From Pisaster brevispinus (lineage: Eukaryota > Echinodermata > Asteroidea > Forcipulatida > Asteriidae), in contig JAMKCF010000002.1 of NCBI GenBank assembly GCA_023634235.1, positions 4,033,722 through 4,097,721 of the forward strand: DNA of 64,000 bases. Reading direction: 5' to 3'. Below the pieces are notes generated by a model. It did no database searches and was not told the origin of the DNA. It saw only the letters and a program-made list of their open reading frames with translations. Shown here piece after piece: positions 1 through 11,892 of the stretch; within the stretch, counting starts at the first letter, position 1; each line of letters opens with the position of its first letter. Made by a program: the position numbers and the translations under genes.

Positions 1-1112
1 CTTATTTTGACAATATATTAATTTGCTGGCGTTGCTGCAATATACCAGTAGTTGCTGGCATATAGCTAAAAGTTACTGAACATGGGCATACTGTACCTTT
101 CTCATTGGCGGCAAAAGTTTAATGACCTTGCACATTGGGTTTTAAATACAATTAAAACAACAAATGTTGCCAAGTTATAATAGTTTGACCCCAATGTTAG
201 GGTAAATTAGCAAATCTCATGTTGACTAGCTGCAGGATTAAGAAATTATTGAGGGCAGTGCAAACATTGAATCTCCCAAACCACCCCCACTTTTTCAGGT
301 TACGCCCCAGTTATGGCAACTCTCTAGTGTTTTTCTTAGTAACTGACCATTATATTTGATCTAACTTAATATAAAATTGATTTTCTTTTCAATAAATATT
401 ACTTACAAAGTTTTAATTTCGTTTTCAGAGAACTTAAAGTGGGGTTGACTTTGCAGTGAATTTCGAAAACAATTGGAAAATGTACGGCATCATTGCGAAA
501 AAGAAAACATTTTCCCCAAGCTAATTTTTTTTTCTTCACAAGACCAATATATCATCTCAACAATATGTGGTCGACATTCAAATTGGAGCACTACCATTGG
601 GGTTATAAGCTGTCAAAAAATGATATATTTTCATAATTTGAAAAAGTAAAAAAAAAAACCCTATTTGAAATGAATGGTATAACCCACCCGCATACCTGGT
701 GATTATTTTTATACATTCAATGTAGCCTCTAGGGACCCACCTACCCATGACTTTTAAAAAAACTATTTTCTATATCCAGTTTAATGGTAGCGAGGCCTTG
801 AATATAGGCAAATTTCACTATTCAAAAATTGAATATATGGCAAAATAAGCATACAATTTTAATTTGGCTGTTGCCATGGCAACAAAGCTATTTTTAAAAA
901 AGTTTTACTATTTTTGTTTATTTGGGACAAAGGTCCATCAAATATGAAAGTAAGAAAAAAATCTTTTTTTTACCGTGGCCACCTTATGTTTGATATTTAC
1001 AGTCCCTTACTCTTAATAGTGCTCGATATTGGTCAAACAAAAGGTATAGGTGATGCTTTTTCGTTATGAGTGTTTAATTTGAGTTGATAAGAACACTTTG
1101 TTTGGTTTTTAG
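1..1112. other. Intron or upstream sequence of the TNFR-like gene, no exon recognised
   Basis: AT-rich sequence with short A and T runs and many stops in all frames. The first exon I can support begins at 1113 in phase 2, so at least one upstream exon with the signal peptide must lie either here unseen or left of the window. I could not pick an exon here with any confidence. Confidence 0.5.
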
Positions 1113-1221
1113 TACTCCATATAGCGGCTGCAAATTCTGTCCGAAAGGTACCTTCCAGGAGAAGAGAAATGTCTGTCCACGCTGTAAACAATGTCGAGTC
1201 TGTGCAGAGAATGAGACTGAG
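1113..1221 (+). CDS. TNFR-like exon with cysteine-rich repeat
   Basis: The acceptor is a T-rich tract ending in AG at 1111-1112; the donor is GAG|gtatgg. The exon starts in phase 2 and ends in phase 0. It encodes 36 residues with seven cysteines in the pattern CxxC-x(11)-CxxCxxCxxC, preceded by Tyr-Ser-Gly. The CxxCxxGTF spacing is that of the first half of a TNFR cysteine-rich repeat. Confidence 0.6.
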
Positions 1222-4200
1222 GTATGGCAACGTAACGCATGGCACCATAATAACAGTCCAAAACTGGCTGGCACAAAGTGTAAACAATATTTAGATTGAA
1301 TAGATGTTACGTTTGCATCGGGGATACAAAATATTGTTTACTTTTAACCTCACACGGATCTGTGTCAAACATTGTATATTCAAGCCAACTGATCCCGAGT
1401 CCTGCGGGAAAAAAACCAAAAAAAAACACGAAACGAAACGAAAAAGAAAAGAAAAAAGAATTAAGATTGCAAAATATTTACTAGATTGTGTGATGTTCCT
1501 TCAGGGACAATATAGATGTATGCCCATGCCACCATTGACGTTATTATAATAACTGTATTTGGGCTCATATTTTTTTTGCATGATCTCTATTAGGTGAATC
1601 CTTGTCTTCCAAAAATGGACAGAGTCTGCGAAGTGTATACTAGCAGTACCGTATCTGCTCAGCCTAACACAACATGGTACCAGGAAAAGACATCCACTAC
1701 ATGGTACGAGGAAAATGGGACACTACCGGCAGGTATTACGTCTAATTACCGTACAATAAGAAGTTACATTGAAAATTAAGACGGCTGATGATACTACTAT
1801 TCAGTTATCGAAAACATAATCTGCAATAATATTAGTATTAACTTATATATTTATATATTACGAGTAGGGGAGATCATCATCATCATCATCATCAGTCAGC
1901 ATCATGCATTTCTGCACCTGCTGCCTTACTGGTGAAAAACTTCCGAAAAGACCGATCTTGTGCTGCCACTTCTGTCTCCTCCAGAGACCATTCAGTGCCC
2001 GGTTGGTGAGGTCCCACATTTAGGGGAGATGGGCTTAGCTTTCGATTCAAACCGGACCTTCGCCATATATATATATTTTGAAAAGAAATCTCTCCATCAT
2101 ATTGTTTCCATGGTGTAAGCTTAGGGGTTAAACATGTATTGATTTTAATGATGGTCAACTCAAAGCAGGTCTGGAATTACACGGGGGCCACAAAGGCCAT
2201 TGCCTCTATTGCCCCTGGTCTTGGCCTTGGTGCCCCTTCAAAACTTTCCCATTAAACTTTACGATATCAAATGGAAGTGCATGCCCTTCGCCAAATTAAA
2301 ATGGCGCTGTCCTCTCAAAGATGAAATTCCAGGCCTGTAAAGATGACTTCATCGTGATTTAGATCCGTTTGTTTACACCATAATGCTGTACTCTTTTAGC
2401 AAAATAATCTCACCTTTAACGTTTTCGCGTTCATGTTTTAGGTAGCCATACTAAAGATACTGTTACACCATACGCCAACGCCAACGCCACGGAGGGTAAT
2501 TTTACACCAGAAACCAGCTTAAGCAAATCAGGTATAGTTTTATTACAGGTATTATCATTTTCTTGTTCTTTGAAAAGTGCTGAATAAAATTAAACTTAAT
2601 GCCAGTTTTAAATAATAATGTTGATTTTCTTTTGTGCGTACAGACTGTGATTCGACTGGATATTTGGTCGCTTTAGCAATATCAATTCTTCTTAACGTAA
2701 CTTCAATAATATGCCTACTCTGCTACAAGTAAGCTTTTTGTTTTGTTTTTTTGTACTATGAAGCAATTTCAATGTACATCTTATTGCGAAAAATTGAGTA
2801 CTATTCGCAAAATCAGAAGTTGCATTTAAACACACGGCGAAACCAAAGCTGCCCCAACAACAGCAGCAGCAACAGCACTCTTATTCACAACATGTAGCAG
2901 TAACAGTACCACATTATAGGTCAACTGTTTCTGATTGTTCACATTCTTACTGAACTATTTGATGTTTTATACCTTGGTCATCCTTAGTAAAAGTGCATAT
3001 AAATGTTCTTGCTCTAGGTACAGACGCTTTTTCAGATTCTGTGAGCAACACTGTCCGGGCACTACACCAAAATCAGGTACAATTCATGAAATTCAAGACA
3101 CAATTATTATGATAATTTAAAATGATTGCTCACCTTGTCAAACATCACGGATCTAATTAGCATTTGTTGTGCTTTGTGTTTGATTTCAATTCAGTTCGGA
3201 CAGGCAGTGTTTTATCCAACATCAAGCCGTTCTAGATTCCTCTTTGTTGAGTACCACCTCACTCACTATCGCTTATGATTTATTATTGCATTTTGTGTAT
3301 GTGTTAGATACATACACGTTTTAAAACTTGTTGAAATGTTTGCTGAAGTTATTATTTTCAATATTACAAGAAATGGGAAACAAATGCACCCCGCAAGGTG
3401 AGATGAGATTTTTTTGATGGACCCAAGTCAAATTTCCCCAAAGAATACACCACAACAATGAGCACAAACATCACCGCAGATCCTTCTCACATTAGCATAT
3501 TTAGCAACACCTCAATAAAATGTACACGATTTCTTATTCATCTTGATTGATTTGCTTTTTGTGCGTGTGTTATGAACATAAATGTTTCAACAACATGAAA
3601 GTTTTACTTTATTTGGGCCTACTGCAGCAGAGAGCAGTGAAGCTGGAAAACTTCATCCATGAGTGCAAACTTCATCATTGAGTTCAAACTTATCAAGTTG
3701 AGTTTCAACCTCATCATGGAGTCAAATCTCATTTTTGCACACATCTAATGTGTTGTAGACATATTTAATGCTATTGTTATTGCAAATTGTTATTGCAACA
3801 GTTATTGATCACTAAGTTAAATATCAGAGATCGAATGTTTATGTAGTGATTTGTGCTTGATTTTAGTTCAGTTTGGACATGCAGTGTTTAAGTCCATTAT
3901 AAAGTCGTTCTAGTTCCAAGAATGAGATGTAACATTATGTGAACATTTTTGACAAATGCTTCCGACCTTGGCCCCCTTTATTTTAGACCCGGAACCTCCC
4001 AGATGTTACAATTTGAGAGGTTTACAGACTCTGTAAAAAAAACACAGAAAATAAAAACTACAAGTTTGGCCGCAATATTGTCCGTTTCTTTCTCCCTTTG
4101 GTAACTGCATGCTTTGCTTCTTTTCAGAAAATTTGAAGGTTCAAGGAGATCTTTTTGAAAATCCTAAAATCTTAGAAAAACTCTTGAGAAATCACTTGCC

Positions 4201-7200
4201 TGTAGATTTTTCTTTGTTGCGCACCATCTCACTTGCTTTCGATTTTAATTATTGCTTTTTGTGTATGTGTTATGGACATAGACGTTTTCAACTTTGTTGA
4301 AAATGATTGCTAAGGTTTGTTTATCTTTTTATTACAGGTTATGATGAGATCTCAATGCAAGTTGAAGCCCAACGAGGTGCGATGAGACTTAAATGTGATG
4401 AGCCCAAATCGAATTTCACTAAAGATCAAAACAACCATGACTGCACACATCATCACTGAGCACAAATCTTATCTACCCTGTCACTGCCCACCTAACTATA
4501 ACCAATTATGTGTGTTTGATTCAAGTTCAGTTTGAACGGACAGTTTTTTGATCCATAAAAAAGGTCAATCTACATGTTCATCATATTTAACAACACCTCT
4601 ATTTAATGTAAATGACTTCTTATTAATCGCTTTTGATTTATTTGCTTCTTGTGCATTATCTATGAACATGAATAGTTTTAAAATATGTTGAAATGAAATG
4701 AAAGTTTTTTCTTTATTACGGTCTACAGACACAGGCGGCAATGAAGCCGGAGGAGGGCAAGGTGAGTCAAACACCTGATCCATTTGTGCAGACCTCATCA
4801 TTGAGTTCACAACTTATCAAGATGAGTTTAAACCTCATCATTGAGTCAAATCTCATTGAGATTTATTACACTTTTGGGCACGACATGTAATGAGTTAAAA
4901 ACATATCAAATGCTATTGTTATTGCAAACTGTTATTGCAACAGTTATTGATCACTATGTTAAATATCAGAGATCAAATGATTATGTAGTGATTTGTGCTT
5001 GGTTTTAGTTCAGTTTGGACATGCAGTTTTTAAGTCAATTATAAAGTTGTTCTAGTTTCAAGGATGAGATGTAACATTATGTGAACATTTTTGACAAATG
5101 CTTCCGACCTTGGCCCCCTTTATTTTAGACTGAACCTCCCAGATGTTACAATTTCAGAGGTTTACAGACTCTGTAAAAAAAAACCCCAGAAAATAAAAAC
5201 TACAAGTTTGGCCGCAATATGGGCTATTTCTTTCTCCCTTTGGTAACTGCATGCTTTGCTTCTTTTCAGAAAATTTGAAGGTTCAAGGAGTTCTTTTTGA
5301 AAATCTTTAAATCTTAGAAAAACTCTTGAGAAATGACTTGCCTGTAGATTTTTACTTTGTTGCGCACCATCTCACTTGCTTTCGATTTTAATTATTGCTT
5401 TTTGTGTATGTGTTATGGACATAGACGTTTTCAAACTTGTTGAAATGATTGCTAAGAATATTTATCTTTTTATTACAGGTGTCGATGAGACCGAAATTGG
5501 AGCCCAACGAGGTGCGATGAGACTTAAATATGATGATCCCAATTCGAATTTCACAAAGGATCAAAACAACCGTGAGTGCACACATCATCATTGAGCACAA
5601 ATCTTATCTACCCTGTCACCGCCCACCTAACTTTAATCAATTATGTGCGTTTGATTAAAGTTCAGTTTGAACAGACAGTTTTTTGATCCATAAAAAAAGG
5701 TCAATCTACATTTTCAGCACACTTAGCAACACCTCTATTAAATTTAAGGGACTTCTTATTAATCGCTTTTGATTTATTTGCGTCAAACACCTCATCCATT
5801 TTTGTGCAAACCTCATCATTGAGTTCACAACTTATCAAGTTGAGTTTCAACCTCCTCATCGAATCAAACTTCATCAATGAGTTCAAAACTTATCAAGTTG
5901 AGTTTAAACCTCCCCATTGAGGGCAAATCTCATCATTGAGTTCAAATCTCACCATTGAGTTCAAATCCCCATCAATGAGTATAATCATTTACAGTTAGCT
6001 CAAACGAAGTGTTGAATTTAAACCTCGTAGTGAGTGCAAACTCACTGAGCCCAAATCTCATCACCTTTTATTGAACCGTATGGGAATGGTATAGAACTAT
6101 ATACAATTCCACACTAACGGTCCAAAGGATAATTTTGTAAGAGAGGCACGGGGGAGTGAAGCAAATGTGACCATTTTTTATAAGTTTCTTTCCTGTACAT
6201 TCCAAAGCTGTTCATTATTGTTAACAGCAAAAACACTAAATTAATAATTAGTGAACTGAAGTCATTTGAAAAAGTGTTACGTTTGCAACAAAGACAGACA
6301 TATGACCAGGAAATAAAATTACAAACATGTACAAAACTGTGCCAGTAACATTCCTTATCCTTAAGAATGTAATAGTAATAGTAATGTATTGTTTTAATAG
6401 GTAGGAATTAACATGCAAAATAAGTCGTGATACGAACATTGGACAGACGCTTTTGTGAAAAAACTATCCAAGTTTGTACGGTATAAAGTTGTTAATTATA
6501 AAAAAGTCTGTAGAATTGGTATTTGGAAACCATTGGGCCAATCAATTTAGTAACACTTTTACCAAATTATAACAGAACTGTCTGTCCGTGTTATGTACGT
6601 AAACTCTTGAATTTTTTTTAATGTTCTCATTCTGCTTCTTATATACTCAGTCATTTACTTCTTTTCAACCACCCTCCTCATGCGCCTTTGAACGAACCCA
6701 GACATAATACACAACAGCATACTTGATTTCGGTAAAACCAACTCTTGTTCCCGTCCCGTGACACCTTTAGACCACTTATTGTAGAATTCCTCAAATCCAT
6801 AAGGTGAATATGTATCATTGAGTAAACGACAAACATCAACATACACTGATCACTTTACAAAGCTCTGTGGGCGAACCGCCGTAAAAAGTGTGGAGATGTT
6901 GCACTGTAATCAAGTGAAACGAACGATTTACATAAAAACATAATTAACATTTGTTAAATTGCACTTTCGGCTCCACTACGTGAGACAATGGATGTTTAAT
7001 TTCTACCGCCATGGCTACTCACCAATTGTCTAAACAGAACGCTTACACAATACTTGCTTGTTTGTCAGGGCCATGTGTACTTTCTAGTTTTTAAAGATGC
7101 AATCTTATCACATGTCACTTCGTATACACACTCCTGTGACCGGTTATCTATCGGAATACATAAACCGTCCAAGACATTTATTGGTATTCAGTATAGATGT

Positions 7201-7295
7201 AAGCCGGTTTTTAAACAGTGTTGCTATAATGTTGTTTTCTTTTATATTGCTTATTTCAGCTGATGAGATCCCTGATGAACAGATACCCTTGGCTA
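1113..7295 (+). CDS. TNF-receptor-like single-pass membrane receptor, partial multi-exon gene
   Basis: The gene is assembled by eye from exons with AG/GT borders and compatible phases: 1113-1221, 1594-1732, 2442-2531, 2644-2728, 3018-3076, then small tail exons 4729-4761, 5479-5571 and 7260-7295. In order the product has a Cys-rich segment (CKFCPKGTF, then CPRCKQCRVC) typical of a TNFR repeat, a second segment with two cysteines (NPCLPKMDRVC), a stalk with N-glycosylation sites (NAT, NFT), a hydrophobic span (YLVALAISILLNVTSIICLL), a basic membrane anchor (KYRRFFRFC) and an acidic tail. TNFR-family receptors bind TNF-type ligands outside the cell and recruit adaptors inside. I see no death domain and no clear TRAF-binding motif. 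The 5' exons are missing. The 3' end is uncertain: reading on past 7295 reaches a stop at 7307-7309, so the 7260 exon may be terminal. The family call is moderate; the gene and its membrane topology are more secure. Confidence 0.6.
1594..1732 (+). CDS. TNFR-like exon, end of ectodomain
   Basis: The acceptor is ctctattag; the donor is ggcag|gtatta. Phase 0 in, phase 1 out. It opens with VNPCLPKMDRVCEVY, supplying two more cysteines, then runs into a Thr/Ser-rich segment in which TTWY occurs twice (NTTWYQEK, STTWYEEN), a short internal duplication. Confidence 0.6.
1873..1896 (+). repeat. ATC trinucleotide microsatellite in intron
   Basis: A run of about eight ATC triplets inside the intron between the second and third exons listed. 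Confidence 0.85.
2166..2337. mobile_element. Short MITE with inverted ends, hAT-like
   Basis: A 172-bp segment starting CAGGTCTGGAATT and ending AATTCCAGGCCTG. These are inverted repeats matching at 12 of 13 positions. Ends of the form CAGG..TGGAATT suit non-autonomous hAT elements, but I do not see a clean 8-bp target duplication; only CAAAG/TAAAG flanks it. It lies in an intron of the TNFR-like gene and has no coding capacity. Confidence 0.55.
2442..2531 (+). CDS. TNFR-like exon, glycosylated stalk
   Basis: Symmetric phase 1-1 exon of 90 nt, acceptor gttttag, donor tcag|gtatag. It encodes a Thr/Ser/Asn-rich stretch with N-glycosylation sequons NAT and NFT, as expected of a membrane-proximal stalk. 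Confidence 0.6.
2644..2728 (+). CDS. TNFR-like exon, transmembrane segment
   Basis: The acceptor is gtgcgtacag; the donor is tacaa|gtaagc, a near-consensus site. Phase 1 in, phase 2 out. It encodes DCDSTG followed by about 20 hydrophobic residues ending LLCYK, which is a single membrane span followed at once by the basic residues of the next exon. Confidence 0.65.
3018..3076 (+). CDS. TNFR-like exon, juxtamembrane basic segment
   Basis: The acceptor is gctctag; the donor is tcag|gtacaa. Phase 2 in, phase 1 out. With the split codon it reads KYRRFFRFCEQHCPGTTPKS. The basic cluster directly after the membrane span fixes the topology with the N-terminus outside; the cysteines could be palmitoylated. 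Confidence 0.6.
3640..3740 (+). repeat. Degenerate tcatcattgagttcaaac-type repeats
   Basis: Several imperfect copies of an element of about 18-24 nt (cttcatcattgagttcaaac and variants). The same element recurs after exon-like segments at 4765-4860 and 5790-6070 and resembles the large array at 7300-8850. Confidence 0.55.
4338..4436 (+). pseudogene. Duplicated TNFR-like tail exon whose donor is lost
   Basis: A 99-nt copy of the exon at 5479-5571, in the same phase (1-1), encoding GYDEISMQVEAQRGAMRLK and on to KDQNN. The acceptor (attacag) is intact, but the donor reads aacc|atgact where the other copy has aacc|gtgagt, so GT has become AT. It is probably skipped, or used only as a terminal exon running to the stop near 4459. 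Confidence 0.5.
4729..4761 (+). CDS. Small symmetric tail exon of the TNFR-like gene
   Basis: A 33-nt phase 1-1 exon, acceptor gtctacag, donor caag|gtgagt. With the split codon it encodes DTGGNEAGGGQ. A degraded relative lies at about 3627-3660, whose donor is atgagt. Very small symmetric exons of this kind can be included or skipped without changing frame. Confidence 0.45.
5479..5571 (+). CDS. Symmetric tail exon of the TNFR-like gene
   Basis: A 93-nt phase 1-1 exon, acceptor tattacag, donor aacc|gtgagt. It encodes GVDETEIGAQRG, then AMRLKYDDPNSNF and TKDQNN: acidic, with one tyrosine (KYDDP). If not spliced, the frame stops after CTHHH at 5592-5594. Confidence 0.5.
5790..6070 (+). repeat. 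Degenerate array of cattgagttcaaat-type repeats
   Basis: About ten imperfect units such as catcattgagttcaaatctc. The array lies in the intron after the 5479 exon and resembles the sequence just beyond that exon's donor. Confidence 0.6.
6071..7259 (+). other. Intron of the TNFR-like gene, nothing else recognised
   Basis: AT-rich sequence with no coding or repeat signal that I can support. It ends in the acceptor ttatttcag. Confidence 0.45.
7260..7295 (+). CDS. Small acidic tail exon of the TNFR-like gene
   Basis: A 36-nt phase 1-1 exon, acceptor cttatttcag, donor ggcta|gtaagt (strong). It encodes ADEIPDEQIPLA. Like the other tail exons it opens with an Asp-Glu motif (ADE here, YDE and VDE elsewhere). 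Reading through the donor gives SKYH and a stop at 7307-7309, so it could be the last exon. Confidence 0.5.
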
Positions 7296-7299
7296 GTAA

Positions 7300-8850
7300 G
7301 TACCACTAAGTATTGCACACCTTACCAAAGAATACAAACCTCATAAAAAGTACAAACTTTACCACTGAATACATAGCTCACCAACGAGTACAAACTTTAC
7401 CACTGATTACATACCTCACCAATGAGTACAAACCTAAAACTCAATACATACCTCATCAATGAGTACAAACCTATCACTGAATACATAACTCACCAAGGAG
7501 TACAAACTCACGACTGAATACATACCTCGGCAATGAGTACAAACCTACCACTGAATACATACCTCACCAATGAGTACAAGCCTAAAACTCAATACATACC
7601 TCACCAATGAGTACAAACCTACCACTGAATACATACCTCACCAATGAGTACAAACTCACCACTGTATACAAACCTCACCAATGAGTACAAACCTACCACT
7701 GAATACATACCTCACCAATGAGTACAAACCTACCACTGAATACATACCTCACCAATGAGTACAAACCTACCACTGAAGACATACCTCACCAATGAGTACA
7801 AACTCACCACTGAATGCATACCTAATCAATGAGTACAAACCTACCACTGAATACATACCTCACCATTGCGTACAAACCTACCACTGAATAAATACTTCAC
7901 CTATGAGTACAAACTCACCACTGAATGCATACCTCATCAATGAGTACAAACCTAAAACTCAATACATACCTCATCAATGAGTACAAACCTAAAACTCAAT
8001 ACATACCTCATCAATGAGTACAAACCTAAAACTCAATACATACCTCATCAATGAGTACAAACCTAAAACTCAATACATACCTCATCAATGAGTACAAACC
8101 TAAAACTCAATACATACCTCATCAATGAGTACAAACCTAAAACTCAATACATACCTCATCAATGAGTACAAACCTATCACTGAATACATAACTCACCAAG
8201 GAGTACAAACTCACGACTGAATACATACCTCGGCAATGAGTACAAACCTACCACTGAATACATACCTCACCAATGAGTACAAACCTACCACTGAATACAT
8301 ACCTCACCATTGCGTGCAAACCTACCACAGAATACATACCTTATAAATGCGTACAAACTCACCACTGAATGCATACCTCATCAATGAGTACAAACCTACC
8401 ACTGAATACATACCTCACCAATGAGTACAAACCTACCACTGAATACATACCTCACCAATGAGTACAAACCTACCACTGAATAAATACTTCACCAATGAGT
8501 ACAAACTCACCACTGAATGCATACCTCATCAATGAGTACAAACCTACCACTGAATGCATACCTCATCAATGAGTACAAACTCACCACTGAATACATACCT
8601 CACCAATGAGTACAAACCTACCACTGAATACATACCTCACCATTGCGTACAAACCTACCACTGAATACGTACCTCACCAATGAGTACAAACTCACCACTG
8701 AATACACACCTCACCAATGAGTACAAACTCACCACTGAATACATACCTCATCAATGAGTACAAACTCACCACTGAATACATACCTCACCAATGAGTACAA
8801 ACTCACCACTGAATACATACCTCACCAATGAGTACAAACGATACGATTTA
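7300..8850 (+). repeat. 37-bp minisatellite, about 40 copies
   Basis: Unit of about 37 nt: caatgagtacaaaccta followed by ccactgaatacatacctcac. Copies vary in one part (ctaccactgaatacat, ctaaaactcaatacat or tcaccactgaatacat), and blocks of the same variant cluster, for example the aaaactcaa run at about 7940-8160. The array starts a few bases beyond the donor at 7296 and contains no open frame. Confidence 0.92.
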
Positions 8851-9640
8851 TTAGACCCAACCAACCAAGTGTTTTATATTGACAAATCATAACTATGCCT
8901 GACCAGTTCGCAACTAAATCCGTCAAAAGCCAATCATCTATCCAGATGTTCAGTCTAACTCCGTTTATCTTGTCCTTATCAAGCTCTTTCTATTATTGTA
9001 TAGCTCCTGAAGCTGAATCGAGTTTTTGATGTTCTTAATCGGACACCGGGATACATGCACTGCAAAAACTGAACCGTTTAAAAAATACACCACGGGGGTT
9101 GCCACATAATCAGAGATACCCGAGAGAATCAAAGTTAACTTTTTAGGGTGCTAAAACTAACACCAATGTGTTAACCATCAGAGGGAGGGTAAAGGAAAAG
9201 ATCCCCAATCGCATGGTCGTCTGGACACAATTTGTGCTTTTTTTTTACCACCTGGGCTCGAAAAGTTTTCGGACGTAAACAGTGAAAACTTTCTAAATTC
9301 CTTTTGTTAGTATGTGTTCATTGTACTCCCCATGATAACAATTCTCCTTGCTCGTGTAGTTGCCCTCCTCTCATCATCTGTTCGTGTAAGTTGCTATTCT
9401 GTTATCTTGGGCTAGGGCTACGTTTCTTGCTATTTTGTTTTCTGATTTTGGTTTTATAGTTCTTCGATTTGCCGTTTTTGTATTTGTATTGTTCTAGTCG
9501 AATAACTAATAATCATAATGAAAGGGTGACAGAATAATGTTTTAACAACCGTATTTATTGATGTGTGTGCGTGTATGTGGGTGTGCATATGGGTAGGTAT
9601 ACACATTCAAACCGGGAACCTATAACACTAAGGGGCATTA

Positions 9641-9698
9641 GGTCCACGGTTGCTATCACAAAGGAAAACATTGTGGTCCACGGTTGCTATCACAAAGG
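9641..9698 (+). repeat. Direct duplication of a 24-nt segment
   Basis: ggtccacggttgctatcaca plus aagg occurs at 9641-9664 and again at 9675-9698, 34 bp apart. Confidence 0.8.
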
Positions 9699-11819
9699 GT
9701 TGAACAAAGGAGGGTCCACGAATGCCGGTGTTTACACACGTGTGCCCTTACACACGCCAACTTACAGGGTACTTTTAACAATGTAACAATGCTACTCCAC
9801 AAGGTTTTCTTTGTTCAAGTGGTACCCCACGGAGGATTTCTTTAGAAAAGGGAAAAATAGAACAACAATGGAAGTACCGCATAACTGCCATATGTAAGGG
9901 TGTTTGTGTGTGTGTGAAGATTCCCCATGTAGGCCACCATCTTTGGTCATCCATTGTAGTTCAATTGTTGTTTTTGTTGTTTGTGTGATCTTAATCAACT
10001 CAAGAAGCCTATGCAGTCGACTAAGGTCGCCCATGGGAAGGGAATGGTTTTAAAACACACACACACGCAGGCTTTTGCTAACGTTTGGTTTATACGTCTC
10101 AGTTTAATTGTATACTTTGTTTTGGATAATGACATGTTTTTATGATTAGTTTGTTATTGTTTCCAAGTTCTTTGTTGCTAATCTGATATTTTTACGTTGC
10201 AATATAAAATACACGTGATTTAATTAAGCAATAACTGTGATAATTTTGATGATTTTGTTACTAAGCCTGACTGATTGACACATTTTCATCCTTCACCTCT
10301 TTGAGTTTCTAGTTAGGCTATGGTTTACCCTCTTGTTCCGTCCTGGCGGCTACGGCTGCAGCTGCAGCTACGTTTTATATCAAAGAAAAATGTATGTTGT
10401 ATTTGTATACAATTGATAAATCATCAATATATACTGATATGTTCCATATTCTTCTATGCGATATTGTATTAGTGTGATTTTTATTGTTAAATGTAGGGTA
10501 TTGTTTACAAATATTATATTATTGTGTTTGATGTGTTTATTTAAATAACTAATGACACCATTTTGTTTTTGGTGGAAGTGTCGTTCAAAGTTAAAAGGGT
10601 TTATTACTTTATAAGGTTTAAAGACTAATGATTAAAATTTGAAAAGGTTAAGACCACAGAAACCGTCTAACAGAAACAAATAATGCAGTAGGTCCTAATA
10701 AACGATTTCTAAACGACGTGGCAGCAGAAATACAAGGTAAATTTGGTTGCGGTAGTTCGACTATAGCTTCCCCCACTGGGGGCCCAAACTCTCGGTATGA
10801 GTTGTGGCGGTTTTAACATGGGGCACTATTTCACAGAACTGCTTAAGCACAAAGAGTAGCACAAACCAAGCATTGAGCTTACTCGAAAATAAGATTACCG
10901 ACCTAACTACCGTGTCACATGTGCAATTTGTGACTGGTATCCTGCTCATTTCTGCTTAGCGGAAAATTGTTAAGCAGTATTTTATGTCCAAGCAGCCCTA
11001 TGAAATTGGACCCTGGTCAAGTTCTGAAGTAAAACAAAAGAGCTGAATAGCGACCGTTTTTGCCATAATCGTAAATCGTGGCGGGCCAGCGGAAATGTTG
11101 ATACCAAATCTTCAATCAAGCAATGAATTGGTGTGAAGTACACATTGGGTGTTACGAATGTCGGTGGACGGTAGTTGAGGTGCAATTAAGTTCTGACTCT
11201 TCCTGCCATAAACGAACCCACCGATCTTTGTAAATAAATTCTAAGATCATCACACAACTATTTATCATTGATAAAGTAAAACACTATGCAATATTTGAAG
11301 TTCATATTTCTGTATTACCATCAAATCATTTTATTAGTGATTTTTGTGTGTGAAAAAAACGATTATATTTGTATATATTAAGCTTAATTATATAGACACC
11401 TATGATATAATATGTTAAGTATGGAGTTTTATTGACTATACAGTTTATAACTTTAGTTAAGAGAAATAAATAAGCGGACACCAATTCTCGAAATTTGTTT
11501 TTATGTTTTGTTTTTGTTGTGCCATAGCTTGAGACTAGTTCTACCTGCATGTTTTTGTCTGACATTATTCTGTTTATATCAAAATGGAAAAGGTTGTTGT
11601 ATTCGATTCAAACCATCCCTTTATGGAGTGCAGATTTCCATAAATACATTCTCCTTCGCTCCCCGGCTCCCCTTATATACAACATGAACATTATAGTTTA
11701 AATATGAGTTACTAAATTGTGTTGGTATACATTATAAATTTATAGTCACCATTTCTCTAATCAGCTGGTCGCATTTTGTTGCTGTTAGATCCTAGTAAAT
11801 GCTTCGTTGTTACTTTTTA

Positions 11820-11892
11820 ACTGTAAAGCGCACTGAGGAATCTGTGATTCACAATGCGCTATAAAAATGTGGTTTTATTATTATTATTATTA
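11820..11892 (+). mobile_element. 3' tail of a LINE/SINE-type retroposon
   Basis: The segment aaagcgcactgaggaatc, followed by aatgcgctataaaaatgtgg and an ATT trinucleotide run, has the form of the 3' ends of CR1/L2-type LINEs and their SINE partners (a gcgctat.aa motif, then ATT repeats). No body of the element is recognisable upstream. Confidence 0.5.

Larger units (their letters stand above)
3780..5700 (+). repeat. Tandem duplication of an intron-exon segment, period about 1.14 kb
   Basis: About 3780-4600 reappears at about 4915-5740 at high identity. Shared landmarks include the text around gatcactaagttaaatatcagag (two near-matching halves), ccgaccttggcccccttta, the acceptor-like gcttcttttcag, and the exon beginning after tattacag. 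The duplication copies one cytoplasmic exon (4338-4436 and 5479-5571). Confidence 0.8.

Noticed and set aside
4109..4300. Open frame after acceptor-like cttttcag reading ENLKVQGDLFENPK
   Set aside because: The duplicated copy at about 5270 has an in-frame TAA and neither copy shows a donor, so it is unlikely to be an exon.
7300..8850. CRISPR-like regular repeats
   Set aside because: Units are back to back without unique spacers, in a eukaryotic gene-bearing window. It is a minisatellite.
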